This document shows positions 1-13,078 of a stretch of DNA of 64,000 nucleotides, one piece after another (position 1 is the stretch's first letter; every line of letters begins with the position of its first letter). Location: the NCBI GenBank assembly GCA_002900995.3, contig CM035307.1, positions 4,305,105 through 4,369,104 on the forward strand, in the 5' to 3' direction. The position numbers and the translations under genes were made by a program. The notes beneath the pieces were generated by a model that had not been told where the DNA came from, did not search any database, and saw only the letters and a program-made list of their open reading frames with translations. This DNA is from Ganoderma boninense. Its lineage: Eukaryota > Basidiomycota > Agaricomycetes > Polyporales > Polyporaceae.

Positions 1-1509
1 GAGCGATCTTAAAGCGAAGTCAAATTGAGGGACGATGCTACAATTCCACGACGGCGACGTGGGCCGTGCGCGGGGCTCGTGTAGTATGGCTATCGTGAAA
101 CGCACCTTGGACTAGGACACCAACAGCCTCGCCGTGGCGTGGCCCCTTGGCTTCAAAGTCCAGGCTTCGGAGTGGGGGGGTGGAGGTTCCGCATTGTCCC
201 TACGGGATAGACGGGAAATGTCGCAGGACCGAAAGAAAACATCACGAGCGCACGTTTCACAACGAAGATGGGCGTCGGTACCGCAGCGTTGCCAGCTTTT
301 CCTCCCCTAAATCTACCATGTCTTCGTGATCCGCTCTCCAACGATGTCCCAGAGCGAGGAGAACGGAGATATGGGGATAAAATACCTGAAGAACGTCTCG
401 ATTGACCTCCACGATGGAGTGTGCTCTGCGACTAGTTTGGCGAGAAGAGGTGAGGTGACACACATTCACGACCGATGCCGTTCTCCCGGGCTTGGCCTTG
501 GTACCTGTGTCTTCGAGGTTGCTACCGCGGTCGCTCGGTTTCACGGACAGGCTGAGGAATGCAGTCCGGAGAATGACGAGTCTGCGATGCGGCGGTTTCG
601 TGGCGACAAGCGGAGCAGACAGACAGAGCCAGAGAGGAGGGTATTGGGGAAGTTCGCTCCTCGGATTGCACGAAAGAACGTTGTCTGCAATGCAGACGAT
701 ACATGACCTTGTTGCGTGGGCGGAGGGCGAAAGAGCAAGAAGGTAAGGTCGCAGCGACGAACGTGGTCGTAGTCAAACAAGGTGCATCCCGACGACGTTC
801 GGGACTCGGCGGTCCCGACCGAGGAGAGGACTCGGGATTCTGCGGCCCGGCGGACCGCCCATACTTCAACCGCAACTCCTGCACGTCTCCTGCATCTGTG
901 TACTCTCAGGCTCGTATCCCGGATGGCTTTAGCCGGCACACGTTTAGTTGCTCAGCAGCCCACTCTTACTGGCAGCTTACGAGGCAATAGTCCTCAACTA
1001 CATTCCACCGTAATAGTACACTAGCGAAAGAAGAACAAGTTACTCCGGAAGTTCAGTTCAAGATCATCACCCAAAAACACCGCAGCGGTAAGCGTCGGGC
1101 GTGGTGCTACGTTTGTCACGGCATTGTCCGAGGTCCCCCCACCACCATAAAAGCAAGCAGTCGTTCCCCCCTCCATACCCGAAAGGAACTACCGGTCGCG
1201 TTCCGGCCAACAACCAAGTCCAGCACATAACGCGATGACTGGCGGGGAGCAACACGCTCGAACCACCGTTGAACTCAGTCTTCCCATTGAGCCGAAAACC
1301 CGAGTGTAGCAAACGCCCGCAGGCTCGAATATGATTAACAATTAAGAACTAAGCAGAGCACAGGAAGTATAAGTATGTATGTTCCCAAACGAAAGAGCGT
1401 AGAAGTGTTGTGATGGCGAAATAGATATCGGTGGTGCTCGGTGTGTGTCGCGACGTGCAGTTCTATCCAGTCTTGATGCTCATTCTAAAACGTTGTCGTG
1501 ATGCTCGGA
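1..1509. other. Region with no recognised gene
   Basis: I see no open frame here that resembles a known protein or has credible splice structure. The short frames on both strands look like chance. It forms the 3' flank of laccase 1. Confidence 0.6.
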
Positions 1510-3352
1510 TCAGAGACCATCAGGGTACGTCGCAGCGTAGATGGGGCACAAGTCCTCCCAAGCACCTGCAAAGCCACCCGCACGCATCAGCACCCAATCG
1601 CATCCCCGTCGCCCACCAACACAAAACAGAAGCAAAACGAAACACTCACTCGTAGGCGTGATCGACGCCGAGACGTCGGGGGTGTCCTCCGCGAACACGA
1701 CCGCAAGCCCGGCCTCGAGATGGAAGTCGATATGGCAGTGGAGGAACCACGGGCCGGGGTTGTCCGTCGTGAACCGGATCGTGACGTTGTCCCCCGCGCT
1801 GCCCGTGCTCACCACGTCGCGCTGCGGCGGGTTCGCGTAGTTGTACGCGGTCTGCCCCGCCCCGCGCACGACGTAGAACGTGTGCCCGTGCAGGTGGAAC
1901 GGGTGTGGGGCCCCCGGCGCCCCAGACGCGGTGATGGGGAACGAGATCTCGATCGTCGCGTTCGAGGGGAGCGTGTACACGCTCCCGCCCGGGAGCAGGT
2001 CGCTCGCGGCGGACGCCCCAGAGAGGATTTGGAGCAGGACGGGGACGGACGGCGGGACGAAGGGCGAGCCGTTCACGAAGAACTCGGTGCCGTTGAACGA
2101 GAACGCGAGGTTGAGCGCGTAGTCGACCCCGCCGACCTCCGCGGTGCCGGGCGCCGCGAGGTTCGCGAGCGGGACGAGGCTCGCCTCCGCGAGGGGGTCG
2201 CTGCCGCCCGTCTGCGTGGTCGTCGGCTCGATCGCGTCCGCGCCGTCGTAGCGCAGGATGGCGGAGTTCACGCCGCCGTCGAACGACGTCGTGCCGATGT
2301 TCGGGAGCGCGCGGATCCAGTAGTTGTCGACGGCCTGGTCGGCGGTGAGCACGAACGAGTACCGCTGGCCCGCGAAGATCTGGATCTCGTCGACCGTGAG
2401 CGGGGTGTGGTTGACCGAGTCGACCTCGATGACGTTCATCGAGTGGCTGTCGATCGAGAACGTGAAGTTCGGGTCGCACGAGAGCGACACGAGGCGCATG
2501 CGGTACCGCTTGCCCTGCGTGACGTTGATCACCGCCAGGTCGCTCGTCGGGCCCCCAGAGAAACGGCCGAGCCCGTTGATAATCACGGAGTCGGGGCCGC
2601 CCCTAGTGCCATGGACGCGTAAGTTAACGAACGGCGCCACCACGGACCCAAACTGAACACAGAAAACGGCTTACGGGAAGCGGGAGCTGAGGCGCGCGGC
2701 AGTGTGGTACCAGTCCGAGAGCGTGATAACGGTCGACTCGTCGTCGACGTCGTAGAGGCTGGCGTGAGGGTCGTTCGGGTCGTACACCACGAGCGCACCA
2801 CGGAGGCCATCGCAGTACTGGGTCGACAAGTGGCTGTGGTACCAGAAGGTGCCCGCCTGGCCGGTCGCGGTGAAGTCGTACAGGAACGAGTTGCCCGCGG
2901 AGATGGGGCACTGGTTGACCATCGCCGGGCCGTCCGCCCAGTTGGTGCCTTTTTGGAAGAGCCCATGCCAGTGCTGCAAATCATAGCCGTAAGTAGGTGT
3001 GCAAGACAGTGTACAAAGTGTGGACGAACAATGGTCGTGGCGGTCAACATCGTGGAGTTGGTGAGGTCGTCGATGACGTTCAGCTGGAAGTTGTCGCCCT
3101 AGTAGGGTGCACAGCGGAGTAAGCTACCAAGGATATTAGGCCAGAGGAGGGTGCAACACGAACCATGCTACCCGTGATGAGCGGGCCGGGGAACACTCCG
3201 TTGACGACAACGGCCGCACGACTGAAGCCATCGGGTGAGACGTCCGCGTTCGACACCGTCATGTCGGCGACAGGGCCAATGGCCCCAGCCACAAGACGAG
3301 TGTAGGACAGCGAGAGGGCGATGAGCCCCGCGATGGACCGGAACCTGCTCAT
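1510..3352 (-). CDS. Laccase 1 (multicopper oxidase, AA1), secreted
   Basis: Secreted blue-copper phenol oxidase that couples one-electron oxidation of phenols to reduction of O2 to water. Five exons on the minus strand, 3352-3164, 3098-3030, 2973-2675, 2602-1650 and 1565-1510, add up to exactly 522 codons (521 residues), the usual size. Residues 1-23 are a signal peptide and the mature chain starts AIGPV, as in many polypore laccases. All four copper motifs are present: HWHG near residue 87, HSH near 132, HPFHLHGH, and [12 protein letters not shown] near the C-terminus. The residue at the type-1 copper axial position is Leu rather than Phe. In the family Leu tends to go with a lower redox potential, so that part is inference. 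The gene looks intact, and exon 2 is 69 nt exactly as in laccase 2. Confidence 0.95.
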
Positions 3353-3472
3353 CCTGCGGCAACGAGCTAAAGAAACACGAAATCTAGAAAGCAACGGCGA
3401 GAGAACTGGAACCGTAGAAGACACGAAACACCGAGCTGAGCTGTTGGTGCGGCCAAGAGACTCGTCGACGGC

Positions 3473-3478
3473 TTTATA
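3473..3478 (-). promoter_or_regulatory. TATA box of laccase 1
   Basis: TATAAA on the minus strand, about 121 bp upstream of the laccase 1 ATG. Laccase 2 has a TATA-like site at the same distance. Confidence 0.55.
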
Positions 3479-3499
3479 TGCTCGTCTCTCCGCGAGCGG

Positions 3500-6400
3500 C
3501 ACAGAGCCTCAGCCTGACACCGAGTCGTTCTTCGGTACGCCAATTCCATCAGTGTCCGGCTGCCTTGGTGGCGGTTGTGGAGGCGCTGTCGTATCGGTGC
3601 AGCCCTCGGGAGCCGACCAAAGTCGCGCGCACATCGGCCTTGCTTGCCGCCCATTCGGTTAACCACCGGCGGCGCCAAGAACGCCGTCGAGTAGCTCGGG
3701 TTGTGGTGTTTGCGGGCGCGCTATGCCGAGGGCCACGGATGTCTGTGTATGTTCCTCCGGGAGCGTTCACTGTGATCTGTCCCGTTCGCAGCGACATGAA
3801 GTCTGAGTCGATGGCGCTGGTGAAAGGCTGCGAGAGCTCAGCAGTACGGCGCGCGAGCACGCAGCCACTCCTCTGCTTACCTGTAAGTATGCACCCCGAC
3901 GCCGGGGACTTCGGCGTCTCAAGGGAGGACTTCGATTTTTGCCCAAGAGACCGACAGTGCGCATCAGCCAGCAGGCTGCAGACGAGGTTGGCGACAGTTG
4001 CGCTAGTTCAGGCCACAGATGAAACGGACGAAGTTCCCAGATGCTTGATGCTTTATTACGTCCGTCTACGGCCTCCTCTTGAGACACTTTCGCGCATCAT
4101 TGGAAGGCTGAAGCGGATTTTGCTGGCATTCTGTAGGGCTGCAGTGGTCCTTCAAGCTCGCCGAAGTCTCGACGCTTCCAAGTGTCGATGAAAATTTGCG
4201 CAGAACTTCCTCACAAGCGGTTTCCCGAGAGCTCCGACGCCTTAGAACAGCAGAAACAAATCGATAGCGGGTCGGGTAGACATAGAGACGTGAGGCATTT
4301 TCGCACAGGAAGCGAGGAGAGGGAGGAGGGTCTGAGTGAGTCCAATTCGCGGCAAGCTTTCCCTCGAGGCGCCCGCCGGCTTCCATTAATGGGCGCCTGT
4401 GCGGGGCTTGGCGCCGTTTAGCGCTCATCCTCCGACTCATCCGAGCCTTGCCAGCGACGGTCGTCATCTCATCCCTTCGGCCCTTCCTAACTCCTGAGCT
4501 AACGCTTACGGACGCCCTTACGTTTGGTTCGTCGAATCCGATGCTCATCGAACTCCATTTAATGCACGTTTTGTCAGAGGTGAGCCATCCTCGCTCTGAT
4601 ATTCCAATTTCCAAACTTCAGTGCTGCGAATACAGTCGCAGGAAATCTACTAGTATTGCGGCTGTTCAGTTACTCAATCGTCCTGTTGATGGTGCCCGAC
4701 GTTCGCGTGAAGAAGACCTCGGTGCGGTTTGTACCCCGCGAGGCCAGACTCTGATCCAACAACAACGGGACCGAGGCCTTTGAGCGTCGACGGCCAGTCC
4801 GGGTTACTTGCAGCCAAGGAGGGAGCAGGTTCTTGAAATTCATTAGCCAAATGGGGACGCACTTGATTCTCATTTTTTGTCGAACGTCTACAGACACGAT
4901 CGCTTAAGCTGATGACCTACTTCTCTTCCTTCTCTTCTGAGCGCAGGTTGCCGTCGCGGTGTTCGACGCAAGGGGTCATGCGGGCCACCATATTGCAGCG
5001 AGCCAGACCAATGGCCGCTACGAAGCGAGCGGGCAACTCTGTTCATCGTCAATGTTGGGGATTTTTTGAGGTAGCCATAACGTTAACTTAATGTGGGTCA
5101 GAACACTCGGTATTGAATGTTGAACTTTCCTCCAGACGGGCCTTGTACGACCGCTGGCGTGACTCGCTCGTATGAACCGTGCTCAGGCACTATCACACTC
5201 CGAAGACGCCGTTCGTATGAGCTTATTCGAGCCACGAAGGACCATCAACATTCTGTTTTTTCAAGTTGTCGTTTTAGAACCTTCGGTACGTGCCGTTCCA
5301 CTTCAGGATTACCTAGTACGACGCTATTATTCGACTTCGCAGATCTTCAAGGCACAGACTTGCACAACGCTACACACTCCAGACACTCTTGTGGGAAGTA
5401 GGTAGGCCCATTTGGTGCGCTGTCAAGACACAAACGACGGTGGCTGCTGATGGCAAGCGGAGGTGGGTTACGTTGGTGTTACGCCTACTGCGGTCTGAGG
5501 AGCGCTGACGATTGAAAGGTTTTGCCGAAAGTCGCTGTTTGGGACTGGGGGTCGGCTCTCATCGCTCCGTCGACCGGCAGGCAAGCACAACTGCCGTACC
5601 CCAAGCACGATCGTCCCTCCGACTCCACTCGATCACCGCCTGTGATTTGCTCTTGTCCAACAGCCTCAGATCTCCTCGCGATCGCTTGCACTCATTATGG
5701 CTCGTCTTCGCGTTCGACGTCGTGGAGCTCCCTCGCTCAATGAACCCGGAGTGTCTAACCGTAGCGGGTGAGTCTTCCGATCGTAAATTCGCATCGTTAG
5801 TGCGGAACTTCAAGTCCATGGTCCTGTGTGCTCTCTGGGAGCAGTGTTGCGTAAGCCGTACGTCGCGGCTAATGAATTTATGAAGTGAGCCCCAATATTC
5901 TCTTACTCGGATATCTTCCCCCGGACGCCGAATCACGACTTGCCAACTTGAAGTATCTGAGACAGATGTCGTTGGCTTTGGGGGCAGAGGGGGACTTGGA
6001 CACAGAGACGTCCTCCCTCCTGGGTTGCTGGACGACCCTCCGAGTCCTCGAGGCTTAGCAAGCGTTTGTTTTGATTCGCTGGTTCCCATCGACTGTAGCC
6101 CGAGCAACACGCGATCACCCTGCTGCAGGTTATACAACCGGGGGCTAGAAGTCGCTTACTCGGCCGCCTTCCCGCTAGGGCTGCGCTTGTAACCACTTGC
6201 GCCCATCGGTCTCGTGCACAGTCATGAGTTTACTTCTCTACCATTTCCCACTCGCGACTGGTGGGGTTCGGCCTCCTTGGGAGACCACGATGGGATGCAA
6301 TATGTTGAGGGATCTGCAGACGACGTTGGCCGAAACGATACTTACTCAGCACTACCAAACCCCGTATGTCAGGTGTGTCTCCGCTCGGAGCGTTGGCCGT

Positions 6401-7165
6401 TGGGTAGGAGGGGGTGTACAGACTCCGAGCCGGGATCAGTGCCTTATTCAATTGGTCGAAGGATGGAAACAAGCGTTGCGGAGCCGGCGAAGCGTACTGC
6501 GGAGCGTGAATCGGGCGCTGCGCCCCACCGTACGTGCGTTGACGTTACTCATCCTGCTTGCGTCGCCCAGACCGAGTACTTACAGTAACTTCTGAGGTGA
6601 CTTACTGAGACTGTGCACCGTACGTAACGCGGCCGCTCCCATATTGTCCTTGGCAAGCTCTCCGCTCCTCTGCGAACGTCGCCCGTTGATGCGGCAGCTG
6701 GGCAGTGCGTCCGCAGCGCGAAGGGCGACGCACGCGCCCCGTCCGCCCGGCCGCACGCCGCCATCATGCTCACGTTTGGGCAAACGTTCTCTCGCGTTCG
6801 CGTCGGACGGCGTGCAGAGACGCAGAGACGCAGAGACGCAGCGCCAGGGAAGCCCCAGGCACCTGCGACGCCATTCGCTCGCTCATCACGCGCAGAGAAA
6901 ATGCCTCAGTGGGCAGGCAGCACGGCCGACTGCGCCTCGCGCGACTATCGGACCGTTCCTTCTTCTCCCTGCTAGGCCCCCGCGTCGCCGCACCTGCGCC
7001 AGAACGCAAGCTGAGCAGCCGCACTTGTACTTAAGTCTGGCTTGTGGAGCGCTGCTGACCTCACCAACGCATCTCATCTTCCCCCGCTCCAGCTTCCCAG
7101 TTCTCCCTTCCTTGCTCTACTACCACCACCACCTCACGTCTTTTCACCAACTTCTCAACATCAAC
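3500..7165. other. Gene-free interval
   Basis: About 3.6 kb between laccase 1 and the small secreted protein gene. No frame matches a recognised family and none has a convincing start with splice sites. The last 70 bp before 7166 are pyrimidine-rich, as is common just upstream of fungal start codons. A short tandem run of cagagacg units lies near 6815-6840. Confidence 0.55.
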
Positions 7166-7567
7166 ATGCAGTTCAAGACCCTCTTCGCTCTCGTCAGCTT
7201 CGCCGCTGTTGCGTTCGCTGCGGTACGTCCCCCACTGCCACATACTGCAAGCTGCCCGGAGCTTGCTATCGACTCGCTCACATTGATTACTCACTTTTAC
7301 TTGTAGCCCGCTGCCGACGACTCCGCTGCCGCCGAGGCCACGCTCACGACCCACTTCACCACCCAGACCTTCACCGCGACGCGTGTCCTCCAGAGCATGA
7401 TGACCGGTAAGTCCCATAACAATCGTTTTCGTTCCGCTGCGATCGCTTTGCTTACTGGGAGTCGTTTCGACTATGCAGTGGCTCCGTTCGTCACCACCCT
7501 CACTGGCACCACGGTGTGGACCGTCTCGCACACCGTCACCCACGCGGTCCCCACCGAGTCCGCCTGA
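7166..7567 (+). CDS. Small secreted Thr-rich protein, 81 residues
   Basis: Three exons, 7166-7222, 7307-7406 and 7479-7567, give 82 codons including the stop. Introns begin GTACGT and GTAAGT and end TAG and CAG, and all phases agree. The first 18-19 residues are a clean signal peptide, with exon 1 ending exactly after it. The mature part of about 62 residues is rich in Thr, Ser, Val and Ala, has no cysteine, no obvious GPI site and no recognised domain. The ATG follows a pyrimidine-rich leader and the sequence AACATCAAC, a good fungal context. It could be a cell-surface or effector-like protein, but no function can be read from the sequence. Confidence 0.75.
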
Positions 7568-8536
7568 GTTGCCTTGAGTCTCCAAGTTGGGAGCCTCCGC
7601 GAATAATGGTGTCCTGCATCCCGGCAGTAGTAGGTACGCACCGTTGCCTCGTGGTTTTTCGCTGCTTCGTTCGCTAACGAAATGCCTCCCTGCTTCAGAT
7701 GCACGCACATTCTTTTTCTTTCTCGGTTTCTGTTCGATTCAAATGGGTGGCGTTTTAGAGTCTGTGAAGTCTTTGTTTAATGAACGCGCTGCGTAATGGC
7801 ATAGCATGGTTTTTTGGGGCGCAATTCGCAGCAAATCCGATCTGCGCGAGCATGCAGTAAGGCACTCACTCGGCCGGTCGCGATCATATTCTAGTCGAGT
7901 TCCGCGCATCGTTGGTGTTAGGAACGGCTGCGCGTTCGTGATTTGCCGTCTGAATCGTATGGCGGTTTCCGTGAACGATGTCTTGGCATACGTCAGGCTG
8001 CGGGATATTTGCGAGTATTGTGTGAGGATGGAAGCGCGACTTGCATGGGCCGCCGGGCAAGGCTTAATAACGGCTGCTGTCGAGTACCATTGACGGACGG
8101 CTGTGGCATTCGCGGGTCATCAAAAGAGCATAAGCTGAAATGACGCCATGATTCATCCAGTACCAAGGTTGAGCCAACCTTTTGACTCCCACTAACATGC
8201 ATGTCGCACGGCAAGATGAGCGTCGGGTGCGAAGTGAGTGACGAGGGTGACAGATGTCGGGTTGCAACAGCAGAGGCGAGTGCGATGCCTACCAGATTAC
8301 GAGCACCTTGAATGCCTGACTTGAAGCTTGAGGGACAGCATGGTCACGCTGCAGTCGGTTTTCGACGCTATCATGCGACAGCCTGAGCAGTTCAGGACAC
8401 GCATACGGATGGGTCAGTGGTAGGGTCTCGGACCGTGTGGCCCGTGAGGCTCGTGTTACGGTGGCTCCAATTGGCGTGCAGGCTGCAGGTAACAGACGGG
8501 TTCACAAATCTATACGCAAACACAGAATCAGTTGTA
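7568..8536. other. Intergenic region
   Basis: Convergent 3' regions of the small secreted protein gene and the monooxygenase gene. No recognisable coding sequence or RNA gene. Confidence 0.55.
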
Positions 8537-10435
8537 TCAAGCGGAGGCGCGCTCGAGCATACCCAAGGCCTTCATCCGCATCTCCGCAAAGTCGCTCTTC
8601 ATCACCCAATCCAGCTTCTCTTCGACACCCTTGCCCAGCGACTCAATCATGTCCTGCGAGTAGTCACCCGCCGCGCTCTGCTCCGCGGACACCTTGTCCC
8701 ATCCAAACCTGTGGAGGTGGTAGATCGAGCCCGCCTCATCCGAGCCCCGCTGCACCTCCTGCGAGAACGGGCGACGGAAAGCGTCGTAAATCTTCAGTGC
8801 CTGGGGCAGGGTCTCGAGGGTGACGGAGTCATGGGCGAGGAGGGATGAGAGCACAAGGCCGTCCTGTTAGAGCAGAAGATGTAAGTTGCCGCAATTCCCT
8901 TGAAAGCGGTGCGAGGAAAAGAAGGGGGTGCCATAACTCACCTCGATCGCTTGACCTGCGCCAGAACCTTGGTGGGGCGTCATCGCATGTGCCTGCCATT
9001 CATTAGCCAGTCACTCCATACAATACACGGCCATTGAATATGGGCGAGGGGCCTACCGCATCACCAAGAAGAATCGCCCTTCCCTTAACGTAGGTCGGCA
9101 GGTGCCCAATCGTGTGGATGGCCCAAAGCGTCGGCTTTGCGATCGACTGCCAGTCACGCATCCTCATCAGCGAAATGATGTCGCATTGTAGGATATCCAC
9201 TGGCCTTGATAAGGGTGTGCGTAATCGTGTCCCATCCAGCAAATTGCTGCTCGAATTCCTCTGTCGTCGTACTCGTGGCCCACGGCCCGTCATACCGGGT
9301 CCCTCTCGCGCCGGGCGTATCGACGAAGACCACCACATTGATGATCTCTCCTCCAGAGATCGGGTAGAACATGACATTCTGTCCTCAGCCAGTCAGCTGA
9401 TCTGTGAGCCCTAGTTCGAAGCAGCGTCTCTCACCTTGTGCTTTCCCAGCACCTATTCCACAAGCCGCATGCTCAATAAATTTAACGGAAGAAACAGCAT
9501 GGAGGCTCACAATATGCGGAATGCGCGCGACCTGCAACACATCCTCCGCCAACTCGCCGTAGGGACCAAGCCACGATAAGCGACGGTTCCCGACCAGACC
9601 GGGTCGTTCAAAGCCTTGAGGCGTGCCGCCTCCTGGGCGTCTCCACGGGCCTCCGCCTCGTTCGCGAGGTCGGTGTACATCGCGCGGCGGACCGCGGAGT
9701 GGACCCCGTCGCAGCCGACAAGGACGTCGCAAGTCGCCTGCGTCCCATCCTGAAACTTAAGCACCACGGGGTCCCGGCCGGACGCGGGTTCGGTGTACGA
9801 CGCGAGGCGTTTCGCGTACTGGATTCGGTCATACGCGAGGAGCCGCCGCGCGAGAAGCTTCTGGAGGTCAGCCCTATGGAACGGGTAGACTGCAGCCTCC
9901 TCAGTCAGCATCCGGTACAGATGTGTGAGTCGACGGTGGACGGCTCGGACTTACGACCTGGGGGAAGCGTGGTGACGTCGACGGCAGTAGGCTCGTCGGA
10001 CTTGGTAAAGACCGTAGGAAGAGCTGTGTGCATTCGTAGCCGTGCATTTCAGTCAGTGCCTCCCATTATCCATACGGCATCATGGAATTTAAGCCACACT
10101 GACCTCCCACGCGGCCGGCGCCGCTGATCTCGAGCAACTCGTCCTCGAGTCCGAGGTACCGGACGATCTCCCAAATACGCGGCCACATGGCGACGCCTGC
10201 GCCGACCTCGGTGAGCTCGTGCGCAGACTCGTAGATGTCCACCGCGACGGTGTCGTGCGCGTGCTTCTGCATCAGGAGCGCGAAGGCGAGTCCACCGAGG
10301 CCTGCGCCGCTGTTCGAGCGAAAGGTAAAGACAGTGGTCAGTCCGGAGTAGTAGTAGCGCTATACACAACTCCGAAAACCCCACGTACATAATTGCGACA
10401 CGGAACTTGGCTGGGTTGTTGACAGCGGCTGGCAT
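8537..10435 (-). CDS. FAD-dependent monooxygenase, salicylate 1-hydroxylase-like
   Basis: Flavoprotein hydroxylase expected to use NAD(P)H and O2 to hydroxylate an aromatic acid. Nine exons can be traced: 10435-10389, 10309-10104, 10023-9955, 9889-9511, 9452-9435, 9378-9205, 9146-9057, 8992-8942 and 8863-8537. Family motifs occur in order: GAGLGG near residue 17 (FAD-binding Rossmann), YPFHRADL, DVLVGCDGVHSAVR, GKHKNVMFYPI, and LLGDAAHAMTPHQGSGAG (second FAD motif). Exon 5 is only 18 nt. The intron at 9204-9147 seems to use a GC donor. The exon sum is one base short of a whole number of codons, and a one-base loss near 9556-9561 breaks the frame between the AYRGLVP and ELAEDVLQ segments. With that base the protein would have about 453 residues, normal for the family. 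So this is either a recent pseudogene or a sequencing error. The true substrate is unknown. Confidence 0.85.
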
Positions 10436-13078
10436 TGTTGCTATGCTGAGACTGAGAAGGTTGAGTTGGGAAGTAGACTGTAAATGAGGAAGATTGGCTT
10501 GGGTTGATGAGAGTGCTTGGGTTGGGTCCCCAACAGCGTCGTCCCAGTTGGCTTTTATACCATGGCAGCCCGATGCCAAACACTGAACAGAGTCACTAGT
10601 ACTTGTCTACGTAGCCATTGTCAATGGGAAGCTCGGCCGGACCGAGCATCGTCGACAAAGAAGTCTGCACGAGCGATACGGCTCTCCCAAGGGCATTTCG
10701 TCATAGGCCCATGAGAGGCAGGTCCACATCCTCCCGAGACTCGCGTCCGGTACCGGATGTCGATGTTGGGTTCGCTCGCTGACGAATAGAGTAGATGAGG
10801 AAATCCACGTCATCTGCGCTGCTTTTACACACACATGCCGCCTGCACCGCGATATGAGGCACAGCGGTGCGTGCGTATCGCAAGAAGTAGCGATCGGGGA
10901 GACGAAAATGGCAGTAGATCCCAAAGCAGAGCTAAGGTTCGAACTGTCGGAAAGGTCAACATACCCGACGGCGTTGAGTGGGCCCGTCATGCTTACGGAC
11001 GGACTGGAAGATGATGTCGGCGTGCGACGTCAAGTACGGCGATTTTCAAATCCTGGCAATTACGCCTCCAGCAGGCACACGAGGCGCTAGTGCGGCGTAA
11101 GCAGTAGGAAACACCAGTGCGACGCGATCGGCATGTTTGATCCCTCGGGCGTTTTACTACACAAGTCTCGGGAGCTTCGAGGAATGTGGTTGTCGAGTTG
11201 TCCAGGGTCGCTGCCCCCAAGTCCAAGTCCGAGCCTACTTTCAATCAGGAAGTCCGAAAGAGACGTTGACGAGCACGTACCATGAAGAGGCTTGTTGGCG
11301 AAGTAAATCATATATTTTCTATATGAACGATGGTTTGAGCCAGAGCCCTCCATACGAATCAGAAAGCCAGTTTAGCGCACCAAAGACAGATGATTCCATC
11401 CCAGAGCCGTCTTGCTTGCGCCGACTTCAAGTTCTCTGAATCCATGTCCAGCATCAGGCAGCCAAGTTTGCTTCCCAATCCACTTACGCCTGATTAATGC
11501 CCACTGAGTAAACACAGCGGGGCATATAGCACCCGGTCCGAAAACCAAGGTGGATGAGTGGAAAGGTGATAACGTTCAACATAGGAAGGATCCAATGGCA
11601 AACGTCGCAGGCCGACCCACCTTCTCGACGATTTTCATAAAGTGTCTGTATCTTGTCAGTGATGTAATCAGAATGAGCAAACGGTGGCGTTGCGGTCCGA
11701 GTCGATGCTGGTTGGTTGGTGTGGTGTGCAGTGGACCTTACCCGGAAAGCTCATGGTCCCACGATTTTAGGCGTCGGATCAGCGAGACTGGAGGGATATG
11801 TATGATTCATCTGCTTTACCCCGAGAATTCCGACTCTGGTGGTATAATATAAGAAGGGCACGTACCCCAATAGGCCGGTAGGGGTTGTAGTGAACCGCGC
11901 GCCAGACACACTGGTGTTCGTTGAAGATCCCCACAATGCTAGATGAGCGCTTGGACCGGCGATTAAACATACCGCTCGAAATGCATGGCGTCTCAAGAGA
12001 AGGACGAACAGCGATCGAGTGTTACTTAGTTCTAGGGTGAATATTGCAGCATGAAGCATCCATATCATGCTTTGAACTACCGTATACCCGTACACGTTCT
12101 TCTTCTGGGTCTCAGGACAAGCAAGTCGTTGCTGGAGGCTTGTTCGGATCCCAGGCCCGGAAGGAACAAGGCTGAAATATCCGAAGCTCGCGTTCCGACG
12201 ATGCGTTTCTAATCCCTTGATAGATCAGGCAGCACGGAAATGAAGGACGGATCAGAGGGAGACACGAGATAGAACCAGAACCCACCGATCGACTGACGAG
12301 CGTAGGCTCTGGACACAAGACATCGCGGGAAGACGACGTTGGGGGATGACCTTTGTCGCACTGAAAGCAGCGGAGCGCGGGTGATGGGAGCCGGCGGGAG
12401 GTATTTAGAGCTTTTGCGAACTGCGGTCATTTGCAGTAAGCTTGCAGATGCAGTAGATTTAGACTCGGATTCCGCATCACGTCTTCGTACACGTTACATT
12501 GCCGGCAGGCCTTCAAGACGCACACTGGCCATGGGTCCCCGCGTCGCGTTGCTCTGGGCAGACTCCAGAAGGAAGCGGCGGACAAGCTCCAGCCTCCCGA
12601 TGTGTGATCAGGAATCCAGCGTCTCTGTTCGAGAGTCCGAGGACTATCCGCGAGGTCACCGTTCGGCGGTGAACCTGTTGTGAATTGCGACACCGTTACA
12701 CCTACACCGACCGAGGAGCCGCCTATTAATATGGCTAACGATCAGAGTGATGGACAGAACGCGTCGTTGATACCACGGGAATGGATGGACCCTAAAGCAA
12801 CGGGGCAAATATCGTCAGCAGGTAGATGGTGAAATGCACAAAGATATACGACAAAAACGGCATTTCCAGGTCGCTCGCTGTATGACTGTGACCACACGTA
12901 TGTTGAAGGTAATGTCAGGACTGATCTTTGTGTCGGCGTCAAGTATGCTCTGTGAGGGGGGTCTATCAGACATGTTATTAACAAAAATACACAATACATC
13001 CGACCGCAGTGTCACACAATACAAACGCATATAGTCCAAAAGTACAACTGGATGGAAACTAAGGGAGAGCACGAGGCT
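10436..13078. other. Gene-free interval
   Basis: About 2.6 kb upstream of the monooxygenase and downstream of HAP5. Frames are short, overlap on both strands and match nothing I know. Confidence 0.55.

Noticed and set aside
1498..2622. Long plus-strand frame of 374 codons
   Set aside because: It is antisense to laccase 1 exon 4, is extremely Arg/Val/Asp-rich and arises from GC3 bias of the laccase gene.
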